Shown here one piece after another: positions 1-5,486 of a stretch of DNA of 5,486 nucleotides. Position numbers and translations under genes: made by a program. A model generated the notes under the pieces. That model made no database searches. It saw only the letters and a list, made by a program, of their open reading frames with translations, and had not been told where the DNA came from. Position 1 is the first letter of the stretch. Each line of letters begins with the position of its first letter. This DNA is from Bacteroidota bacterium (GTDB lineage Bacteria; Bacteroidota; Ignavibacteria; Ignavibacteriales; Melioribacteraceae), in assembly GCA_023381535.1 (NCBI GenBank), contig JAMCSN010000350.1:1-5486 (forward strand), given 5' to 3'.

Positions 1-2
1 TA

Positions 3-1979
3 ACTTTCGGAAGAATCCGGCCGCTGCATACCAACGCGGTGATCTTCGCATTTGTGGGCAACATGATGTTTGCCGGCATTTATTATTCGCTGCAGAGAGT
101 GTGCAAAGCAAGATTGTGGAACGATTTCCTAAGTCAATTTCACTTTTGGGGTTGGCAGTTAATAATTGTTTTGGCAGCGGTAACTCTACCCCTCGGAATT
201 ACTACGAGCAAAGAGTATGCGGAACTTGAATGGCCTATAGATATTTTGATTGCGATCGTTTGGCTTTCGTTCGGCGCAAACATGTTCGGAACAATTATCA
301 AACGAAGAGAGAAGCACATGTATGTTGCAGTTTGGTTTTACATTGCAACATTTGTAACCGTTACTGTGCTTCACGTTGTTAACTCAATCGAACTTCCGGT
401 TTCACTTTTTAAAAGTTATTCGGTTTACGCCGGAGTTCAAGATGCGCTTGTTCAATGGTGGTACGGGCACAATGCCGTCGCATTCTTTCTAACAACTCCG
501 TACTTGGGATTGATGTACTACTTCCTTCCAAAAGCGGCAAACAGACCGGTGTATTCTTATAGATTATCCATCCTTCACTTCTGGGCTTTAATTTTTATTT
601 ACATCTGGGCGGGTCCGCACCATCTTCTCTACTCTGCTCTGCCGGATTGGGCTCAATCATTAGGAACAGTTTTTTCGATAATGCTGATCGCTCCATCGTG
701 GGGCGGAATGCTGAACGGATTGTTAACTCTGCGCGGTGCGTGGGATAGAGTTAGAGACGATCCGATTCTTAAATTTATGGTTGTTGCAGTTACCGCATAC
801 GGAATGGCAACCTTCGAAGGTCCGATGCTTTCGCTGAAAAATGTGAATGCGATCGCCCACTTCACCGACTGGATTATAGCGCATGTTCACGTCGGCGCGC
901 TTGGATGGAACGGAATGCTTTCATTTGGAATTCTTTATTGGATGGTTCCAAAGCTTTGGAATACGGAACTATATTCAAAAAAATTGGCGAACACACATTT
1001 TTGGATTTCAACGCTCGGAATAGTTTTCTACGTAATACCAATGTACTGGTCGGGCATAACACAATCGTTAATGTGGAAACAATTTAATCCGCTCGGGATG
1101 CTGCAGTATCCAAACTTTTTGGAAACGACGCTGCAAATAATTCCGATGTACATTATCAGATCGTTTGGCGGGCTGCTCTACTTCTCAGGATTAATCTTGC
1201 TCGCATACAATCTTGTGAAGACAGCCAAGCAAGGTACGTTTGTAAAAAATGAAGAAGCGGAAGCCTCGCCTTACGATAGAGATGCGGACAAACTGAAACG
1301 CGGAATGATTCACCGCTGGCTCGAAAAACGTCCGGTGAAGTTTGCTCTTCTTTCTGTTATCGTAATTCTCATCGGCGGTTTGGTTGAAATGGTTCCGACA
1401 TTTTTAATCAAGTCGAACATTCCAACAATCGCCAGCGTTAAACCTTACACTCCGTTAGAACTGCAAGGAAGAGACATTTATATTCGCGAGGGATGCGTTT
1501 CATGCCATTCGCAGCTTGTGCGTCCGTTCAGATCAGAAACAGAACGATACGGCGAGTATTCAAAAGCCGGAGAGTATGTTTACGATCATCCATTCTTGTG
1601 GGGATCAAAAAGAACGGGACCGGATTTAGCAAGAGAAGGCGGAAAGTATTCCAACCTCTGGCATTATTTGCACATGCAAGATCCTAGACAAATGTCGCCA
1701 GGTTCTATAATGCCCCGCTTCCCGTGGCTGCTTACTCAAACTCTGGATACAACTACAACGGCAACAAAAATAAGAGCGATGCGTTCACTCGGCGTTCCGT
1801 ACGAAGCGGGATACGATAGATACGCTAACATCGATCTTGCAAAACAAGCTGATGTTATCACACAAGACTTAATCAACAACGGCGTTCCGGCCGAACCGGA
1901 TAAGGATATTATCGCGTTGATTGCTTATCTGCAGCGTCTCGGAACAGATATAAAAGTTAAAACAACTGCAACAAAGTAG
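3..1979 (+). CDS. ccoNO: Fused cbb3-type cytochrome c oxidase subunits I and II (CcoNO), 5'-truncated by the window edge
   Basis: This is the catalytic core of a cbb3 oxidase, an inner-membrane enzyme that reduces O2 to water and pumps protons. The reading frame is already open at the left edge, and its first codons read [17 protein letters not shown], an internal CcoN motif, so the true start lies upstream; the GTG at 39 is not the start. 658 codons are visible. CcoN part (to about 1220): the His at 27-29 is the low-spin heme b ligand; YAELEWPID is conserved; the CuB ligands are His 468-470 (WYGHNAV) and the His pair 618-623; Tyr 600-602 (YIWAGPHH) is the expected cross-linked tyrosine; Glu 816-818 (FEGPMLS) is conserved; the His-Val-His at 882-890 binds heme b3 and heme b. 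A polar linker (about 1220-1298) leads into the CcoO part: [12 protein letters not shown], one membrane helix, then CVSCH at 1494-1508 for heme c and a likely Met ligand at 1710-1712 (SIMPRFPW). No stop codon or frameshift separates the halves. Family and fusion are very secure. Confidence 0.97.
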   Translation, partial: TFGRIRPLHTNAVIFAFVGNMMFAGIYYSLQRVCKARLWNDFLSQFHFWGWQLIIVLAAVTLPLGITTSKEYAELEWPIDILIAIVWLSFGANMFGTIIKRREKHMYVAVWFYIATFVTVTVLHVVNSIELPVSLFKSYSVYAGVQDALVQWWYGHNAVAFFLTTPYLGLMYYFLPKAANRPVYSYRLSILHFWALIFIYIWAGPHHLLYSALPDWAQSLGTVFSIMLIAPSWGGMLNGLLTLRGAWDRVRDDPILKFMVVAVTAYGMATFEGPMLSLKNVNAIAHFTDWIIAHVHVGALGWNGMLSFGILYWMVPKLWNTELYSKKLANTHFWISTLGIVFYVIPMYWSGITQSLMWKQFNPLGMLQYPNFLETTLQIIPMYIIRSFGGLLYFSGLILLAYNLVKTAKQGTFVKNEEAEASPYDRDADKLKRGMIHRWLEKRPVKFALLSVIVILIGGLVEMVPTFLIKSNIPTIASVKPYTPLELQGRDIYIREGCVSCHSQLVRPFRSETERYGEYSKAGEYVYDHPFLWGSKRTGPDLAREGGKYSNLWHYLHMQDPRQMSPGSIMPRFPWLLTQTLDTTTTATKIRAMRSLGVPYEAGYDRYANIDLAKQADVITQDLINNGVPAEPDKDIIALIAYLQRLGTDIKVKTTATK

Positions 1980-1983
1980 AAGG
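1979..1983 (+). promoter_or_regulatory. Shine-Dalgarno site of ccoQ
   Basis: GAAGG lies 5 nt before the ATG at 1989 and overlaps the last base of the ccoNO stop codon (TAG, 1977-1979). It supports the chosen ccoQ start and fits translation directly following ccoNO. Assigned by eye only. Confidence 0.55.
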
Positions 1984-1988
1984 TAAAA

Positions 1989-2195
1989 ATGTTTTCCGAA
2001 CATTTAAGCAAAATAGAAGGTATTGAAATATATCCGATCATATCGATGATCATTTTCATTAGTCTCTTCTTGTTTACTCTTGTATGGGTATTCAGATTGG
2101 ATAAAAAATACATTTCCGAAATGGAAAACCTTCCGCTCGATTCTAATTTAGAAAACGAAAATAAATCAGAGATAAAAAATGAAGTCACAGAATAA
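1989..2195 (+). CDS. ccoQ: CcoQ-like small membrane subunit of cbb3 oxidase
   Basis: A 68-residue protein with a short N-terminal segment, one hydrophobic helix at about residues 14-35 (IYPIISMIIFISLFLFTLVW) and a charged, Glu/Asn/Lys-rich tail expected in the cytoplasm. CcoQ (FixQ) proteins are short single-helix subunits that stabilise the oxidase, particularly the CcoP association, and diverge strongly in sequence. The call therefore rests mainly on size, topology and position between ccoNO and ccoP rather than on a diagnostic motif. The ATG follows ccoNO by 9 nt with a GAAGG site, and the 3' end overlaps the start of ccoP by 17 nt in another frame. It is clearly a real gene of the operon; the exact CcoQ homology is less certain. 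Confidence 0.85.
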   Translation: MFSEHLSKIEGIEIYPIISMIIFISLFLFTLVWVFRLDKKYISEMENLPLDSNLENENKSEIKNEVTE

Positions 2196-3042
2196 AATAT
2201 GGTTCTCGATTTTGTTTTTAGCTGCAACGTTTACCGGTTATTCAAATTCGTGGGCAGTTCAAGTTCAAATCCAACCCGGCGGTTATGATCTTGATGCAAT
2301 AATGAGAGTGATGACAGTGATTACATTACTTTTTATTGCATTCGTTATCTGGCTGGCAGTTGTTTATTCCGAAAAAAATGACAATGAAGGAAAACTTTTT
2401 AAAAATCCGTTGAGCAACCTCAAAAAATACTTAGTGAGTTTACAGCCGATTGAAAAAGAAGCTGAGATTCTTCTGGATCACGATTTCGATGGGATCCGAG
2501 AACTCGATAGCCGTATTCCCCCTTGGTACAGTTTCCTTTTCTACGGCACAATTGTTTGGGGAATAATATACATGATGGTTTTTCACGTGTTCGGCAACGG
2601 ACAAGTTTCATCGAACGAATACAATCAAGAAATGCAGCAAGCCGCTTTCGAGCGACAGCTTCTTATAAAATCCGGCACGTTTATAAACGAAGCCACTGTT
2701 ACTCAGTTAACAGACCCGGCAGCTCTAAGCGAAGGTAAAGAAATATTTCAAAAGAATTGCGTCACATGTCATGGCCAAAACGCTCAAGGTGTAGTTGGTC
2801 CCAATCTAACGGATGATTACTGGATTAACGGCGGCGGCATAAAAAATATTTTTAGAACAATTACGAACGGCGTTCCGGCCAAAGGAATGATCAGCTGGCA
2901 GACACAGCTCGATCCGAAAAAAATTCAAACTGTTGCCAGTTACGTTATGTCTTTGCACGGTACAAATCCGCCTAATGCGAAACCGCCGCAAGGAGAAAAG
3001 TGGGAGGAACCAAAAACTGATTCTGCAAATGCACAAAAATAA
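2179..3042 (+). CDS. ccoP: cbb3-type cytochrome c oxidase subunit III (CcoP), mono-heme form with N-terminal signal peptide
   Basis: A 287-residue membrane-anchored cytochrome c that passes electrons toward CcoO/CcoN. Residues 1-26 look like a signal peptide: a Lys-containing start, a hydrophobic core (IWFSILFLAA) and a small-residue site near SNSWA-VQ. A membrane helix follows at about 42-63. A cytoplasmic loop then carries the CcoP hallmark DFDGIREL (102-109), followed by the second helix at about 117-139 (PPWYSFLFYGTIVWG). The periplasmic cytochrome domain spans about 178-262, with the single heme motif CVTCH (194-198, nt 2758-2772), GPNLTDDYW, GGGIKNIF, and a likely axial Met 237 (GMISW, nt 2887-2889). 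Proteobacterial CcoP carries two CxxCH motifs; this protein has only one. The C-terminus is Pro/Lys-rich. The ATG at 2179 overlaps ccoQ by 17 nt and has only a weak AGAG upstream. It is kept because it supplies the signal peptide; the next in-frame Met (2302) would begin right at the first helix. Confidence 0.95.
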   Translation: MKSQNKIWFSILFLAATFTGYSNSWAVQVQIQPGGYDLDAIMRVMTVITLLFIAFVIWLAVVYSEKNDNEGKLFKNPLSNLKKYLVSLQPIEKEAEILLDHDFDGIRELDSRIPPWYSFLFYGTIVWGIIYMMVFHVFGNGQVSSNEYNQEMQQAAFERQLLIKSGTFINEATVTQLTDPAALSEGKEIFQKNCVTCHGQNAQGVVGPNLTDDYWINGGGIKNIFRTITNGVPAKGMISWQTQLDPKKIQTVASYVMSLHGTNPPNAKPPQGEKWEEPKTDSANAQK

Positions 3043-3045
3043 TTT

Positions 3046-4446
3046 ATGAAAGAGAGTAACTTTACTAAAGAAGAAGAATTCCGCGACTCGCTTGCTACTG
3101 TAACTAAGGAAGGAAAACGGAAATGGGTTTTTCCCAAAAAACCTTCGGGAAAATTTCATCATGCGCGGATAGTAGTCAGCATTTTCTTGGTGGCATTTTT
3201 GTTTGCAGCACCGTTTATCAAGATCAATGGTCATCCGTTTATTCTTCTCAATGTGCTTGAAAGAAAGTTTATCATTTTCGGAATTCCGTTTGGTCCACAT
3301 GACATGTTCTTGTTCGCATTAACGATGATCGCTCTAATCGTTTCGATATTTCTATTCACCGTTGTTTACGGCAGATTGTTCTGCGGCTGGATTTGTCCTC
3401 AAACCGTTTTTATGGAAATGGTATTCCGCAAGATTGAATATTTTATCGAAGGCGATGCTGCCAAACAACGAGCGCTTAAAAACGCTCCGTGGAATGCCGA
3501 AAAACTTTTCAAGAAGTCGTCGAAACAGATAATCTTTTTCGGCTTGTCGTTTCTCATCTCCAACATTTTTCTTTCTTACATAATCGGCGAGCATGAACTC
3601 TTTCAATACATCAAAGACACACCAACGGAACATTTCTCAACTTTTCTTGCAGTTCTTATTTTTTCGGGAATATTTTACTTTGTGTTTGCTTCGTTCCGTG
3701 AGCAAGCGTGTACACTAGTTTGTCCGTATGGAAGGCTTCAGGGAGTAATGCTGGATCAAAATTCGATTGTAATTCATTACGATTACAAACGGGGCGAGCC
3801 GCGCGGAAAAATCAAAAAAGATACCGAGCAAATTTCCGGCGATTGTATCGATTGCCATTTATGCGTTGATGTTTGTCCGACAGGCATAGACATTCGAAAT
3901 GGAACACAGCTTGAGTGTGTTAACTGCACCGCTTGCATTGATGCATGCGACGACGTTATGGAAAAGGTAAAACGCCCGAAAGGTTTGATCCGGTACGCCT
4001 CGAAAAACGGAATTGAAACCGGCAAGCAACCGATTTTCAAACCGCGCACAATTGGCTACACCGTTGTGCTCGTTCTGCTTGTAACACTTATTTCATATAT
4101 ACTTGCCACGCGCTCCGATGTTGAGTTAAGTATTCTCCGCACACCCGGCATGTTTTTCCAGGAACAACCCGGCGATAAAATCAGCAACATTTACGATGTG
4201 AAAATTATCAACAAAACATTTAATGCTTTGCCGGTGAAGCTATCTCTGCAAAACTTACAAGGAGAAATAAAATTGCTCGGTAATGATTTGAATGTTGGAC
4301 CACAAGGCGTAGCGGAAGGAAAATTTCTAGTCATACTTCCGAAATCTGAGATCAAACAATTGAAAACAAATTTTAAGATTACAGTTACGTCGGAAGGAAA
4401 AACTATCAACGTAATACAAACTGCATTTTTAGGGAGAGTAAACTGA
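3046..4446 (+). CDS. ccoG: Cytochrome c oxidase accessory protein CcoG (FixG/RdxA), membrane polyferredoxin
   Basis: A 466-residue integral membrane iron-sulfur protein. In Rhodobacter-type systems CcoG is reported to reduce Cu(II) to Cu(I) for cbb3 assembly; that role is transferred here by homology. Hydrophobic helices are at about residues 42-60, 87-109, 161-181, 196-217 and 336-357. A conserved CGWICP pair lies just after helix 2 (Cys 113 and 117, nt 3382-3396), and a second pair, CTLVCPYGR, after helix 4 (Cys 222 and 226). Two [4Fe-4S] ferredoxin motifs follow: CIDCHLCVDVCP (Cys 267, 270, 273, 277) and CVNCTACIDACD (Cys 291, 294, 297, 301), then VKRPKGLIRYAS. Asp instead of Pro after the last Cys is usual for CcoG. 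After the last helix, residues 358-466 form the Ig-like FixG C-terminal domain, expected in the periplasm. The ATG lies 3 nt after the ccoP stop with no recognisable Shine-Dalgarno, so translation probably depends on ribosomes finishing ccoP. Length and motif order are normal for the family. Confidence 0.97.
   Translation: MKESNFTKEEEFRDSLATVTKEGKRKWVFPKKPSGKFHHARIVVSIFLVAFLFAAPFIKINGHPFILLNVLERKFIIFGIPFGPHDMFLFALTMIALIVSIFLFTVVYGRLFCGWICPQTVFMEMVFRKIEYFIEGDAAKQRALKNAPWNAEKLFKKSSKQIIFFGLSFLISNIFLSYIIGEHELFQYIKDTPTEHFSTFLAVLIFSGIFYFVFASFREQACTLVCPYGRLQGVMLDQNSIVIHYDYKRGEPRGKIKKDTEQISGDCIDCHLCVDVCPTGIDIRNGTQLECVNCTACIDACDDVMEKVKRPKGLIRYASKNGIETGKQPIFKPRTIGYTVVLVLLVTLISYILATRSDVELSILRTPGMFFQEQPGDKISNIYDVKIINKTFNALPVKLSLQNLQGEIKLLGNDLNVGPQGVAEGKFLVILPKSEIKQLKTNFKITVTSEGKTINVIQTAFLGRVN
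4431..4438 (+). promoter_or_regulatory. Shine-Dalgarno site of ccoH
   Basis: AGGGAGAG inside the end of ccoG, with GGGAG 9 nt before the ATG at 4446. It is the clearest ribosome binding site in the window and fixes the ccoH start at the TGATG overlap. Confidence 0.6.
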
Positions 4447-4889
4447 TGAAAATTTCTTGGGGCGTAAAAATCGCCGCAACTTATATTTTTTTCGTGGTCG
4501 CTGTTTTGGTTCTTGTGGTAATTTTTATGAATCAAGACGTTGGACTTGTTACCAAAGATTATTACGCTAAGGAGATCAAATACCAGGAGCAGATTGATAA
4601 GGAGAATAGAGCCAAAGAACTACCCGAACAGCTAAACATAAATTTGGAATCTGGAATCGTGAAATTATCATTCCCAAAAATTTTTAGACCGACCGAGATT
4701 GGCGGAACAATTCAGTTTTACAGACCGGCGGATAAGACAAAAGATTTTGCTGTGAACATCACACTTGATTCTACTCACACACAAAGTTTTAGAACGACTA
4801 ATCTTGAAAAAGGATTGTGGAAGGTTCAAGTGGACTGGAACGCTAAAGGAAATACTTACTTCAACGAAAAAATAATAATGACGGATTGA
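4446..4889 (+). CDS. ccoH: cbb3 oxidase assembly protein CcoH (FixH family)
   Basis: A 147-residue single-pass membrane protein. It has a short N-terminus (MKISWGVKIA), one helix at about residues 9-28, then the characteristic FixH stretch VTKDYYAKEIKYQEQID (35-51) and a periplasmic beta-rich domain with alternating hydrophobic residues, ending in GLWKVQVDWNAKG and NEKIIM. CcoH is needed in characterised bacteria for stable cbb3 assembly and is thought to sit with the oxidase and help copper or subunit insertion; it has no redox centre of its own, and none is visible here. Its ATG overlaps the ccoG stop codon (TGATG at 4444-4448), a typical translational coupling arrangement, and is preceded by AGGGAGAG. 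Length is normal for the family. The DYYxxEIxYQ signature makes the call firm. Confidence 0.93.
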   Translation: MKISWGVKIAATYIFFVVAVLVLVVIFMNQDVGLVTKDYYAKEIKYQEQIDKENRAKELPEQLNINLESGIVKLSFPKIFRPTEIGGTIQFYRPADKTKDFAVNITLDSTHTQSFRTTNLEKGLWKVQVDWNAKGNTYFNEKIIMTD

Positions 4890-4890
4890 G

Positions 4891-5486
4891 ATGGAAGTTT
4901 GGACCGGGTTTGCAGTAGGATTATTGGGGAGTTTACATTGTGTTGGAATGTGCGGTCCCATTGTTCTCGCTCTGCCTGTTTTCGGCGAGAGCCAATTTAA
5001 AATTATGCTGGGACGCATACTGTATAATTTGGGCAGAGTAGTTACATACAGTTTTATGGGCGCAATGTTCGGTTTGTTCGGTAACAGGTTGGTTTTGTTC
5101 GGGCTTCAGCAGAACCTCTCTATAATTCTCGGTGCGATTATTATGATTTATATCCTTACGCCGAGAAAAATAAAAACAAAAGTTTCAGAATTAAAATTTT
5201 ATAAAAACATAACAACTTTCATCAAAACAAATTTCTTCCGTCTCGCTTCGCGAAAAAATGCTTCATCGCTGTTCGCAATCGGATTGCTGAACGGACTGTT
5301 GCCGTGCGGTTTTGTTTACGTCGGAATTGCGGGCGCTATTTCAACCGGAGATGTTTTAAGCGGAACACTTTATATGGCGTTGTTCGGACTTGGAACGCTG
5401 CCGATCATGTTCGCAACCGCTCTCTTCGGAAAAATCATTAATCTTAATATCAGAAGACGGCTTGCAAAAATGGTTCCCGCTTTCGC
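4891..5486 (+). CDS. TauE/SafE (DsbD_2-like) membrane protein of the cbb3 operon, 3'-truncated by the window edge
   Basis: 198 codons are visible and the frame is still open at the right edge. The protein starts MEVWTGFAVGLLGSLHCVGM, and the LGSLHCVGMCGP motif (His 16, Cys 17, Cys 21, nt 4936-4953) is typical of a membrane-protein subgroup annotated as sulfite exporter TauE/SafE or DsbD_2. A second motif, GLLPCGFVY (Cys 139, nt 5305-5307), opens a later helix and resembles the Pro-Cys of CcdA/DsbD-type transporters. Hydrophobic segments lie at about residues 5-28, 44-66, 75-90, 127-150 and 157-175, with a basic Lys-rich loop at about 92-122. The ATG is 1 nt after the ccoH stop with no strong Shine-Dalgarno, so it is probably cotranslated. 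Family members often end cbb3 accessory operons. A role in copper or thiol handling for oxidase assembly is inferred from context and the paired Cys; sulfite export is not supported by anything here. Confidence 0.88.
   Translation, partial: MEVWTGFAVGLLGSLHCVGMCGPIVLALPVFGESQFKIMLGRILYNLGRVVTYSFMGAMFGLFGNRLVLFGLQQNLSIILGAIIMIYILTPRKIKTKVSELKFYKNITTFIKTNFFRLASRKNASSLFAIGLLNGLLPCGFVYVGIAGAISTGDVLSGTLYMALFGLGTLPIMFATALFGKIINLNIRRRLAKMVPAF

Noticed and set aside
39..1979. GTG at 39 as the start of the first gene
   Set aside because: The frame is open to the left edge and codes for the conserved CcoN segment [12 protein letters not shown], including the heme b His, upstream of this GTG. It is an internal Val codon of a truncated gene.
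1977..1991. Possible regulatory site or terminator between ccoNO and ccoQ
   Set aside because: The gap is only 9 nt and holds a Shine-Dalgarno sequence. There is no inverted repeat or T-run.
1925..2227. 100-codon minus-strand open frame over ccoQ
   Set aside because: Its hydrophobic stretches are the reverse complement of the CcoQ helix and the flanking coding sequence. CcoQ fits the operon strand, spacing and ribosome binding site better.
2806..3300. 164-codon open frame on the minus strand across the ccoP/ccoG junction
   Set aside because: It lies opposite two well-supported genes. Its translation is basic and rich in Phe, Ser, Arg and Lys, as expected from the antisense of these codons, and shows no domain.
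4191..4535. 114-codon minus-strand open frame across ccoG and ccoH
   Set aside because: Opposite the FixG C-terminal domain and the start of ccoH, both of which have family support. No motif in the antisense product.
4668..5018. 116-codon minus-strand open frame over ccoH and the next gene start
   Set aside because: Antisense shadow of ccoH and the TauE/SafE-like gene, with no recognisable motif.

Overview
The window is a compact one-strand stretch of a cbb3-type (C-family heme-copper) cytochrome c oxidase operon. It covers the structural genes ccoNO (fused), ccoQ and ccoP, the assembly genes ccoG and ccoH, and the start of a TauE/SafE-like membrane protein gene. Every gene is on the + strand and the junctions are very tight: 9 nt gap, 17 nt overlap, 3 nt gap, 1 nt overlap and 1 nt gap. 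Both end genes are cut by the window edges. No promoter, terminator, RNA gene, repeat, mobile element or CRISPR array was seen, and there is no non-coding stretch longer than 9 nt.

The likely host is a member of the Bacteroidota / Chlorobiota / Ignavibacteriota group. This is inferred from the single-chain CcoN-CcoO fusion, a CcoP with only one heme c motif, the gene order NO-Q-P-G-H-TauE/SafE, moderate to low GC and AT-rich translation starts with mostly weak Shine-Dalgarno sequences. An Ignavibacteria-like organism is a guess, not a demonstrated assignment.

Layout: 3-1979 is CcoNO lacking its N-terminus, with all heme b, heme b3 and CuB ligands plus the CcoO heme c. 1989-2195 is a small CcoQ-like membrane protein. 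2179-3042 is a mono-heme CcoP with an apparent N-terminal signal peptide. 3046-4446 is CcoG, a membrane polyferredoxin. 4446-4889 is CcoH. 4891 to the right edge is the TauE/SafE-like protein, with 198 codons visible.

The genes fit one job: making and running a high-affinity terminal oxidase. Electrons enter through the heme c domains of CcoP and CcoO and pass to the b/b3-CuB centre in CcoN, where oxygen is reduced and protons are pumped. CcoG (in characterised homologues a Cu(II) reductase), CcoH and probably the TauE/SafE-like protein serve copper delivery and assembly. The copper P-type ATPase gene ccoI and the small gene ccoS, which usually accompany this set, are not in the window. I see no undescribed system here. 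The points worth checking are the subunit architecture (fusion, mono-heme CcoP, signal-peptide CcoP) and the role of the last gene.
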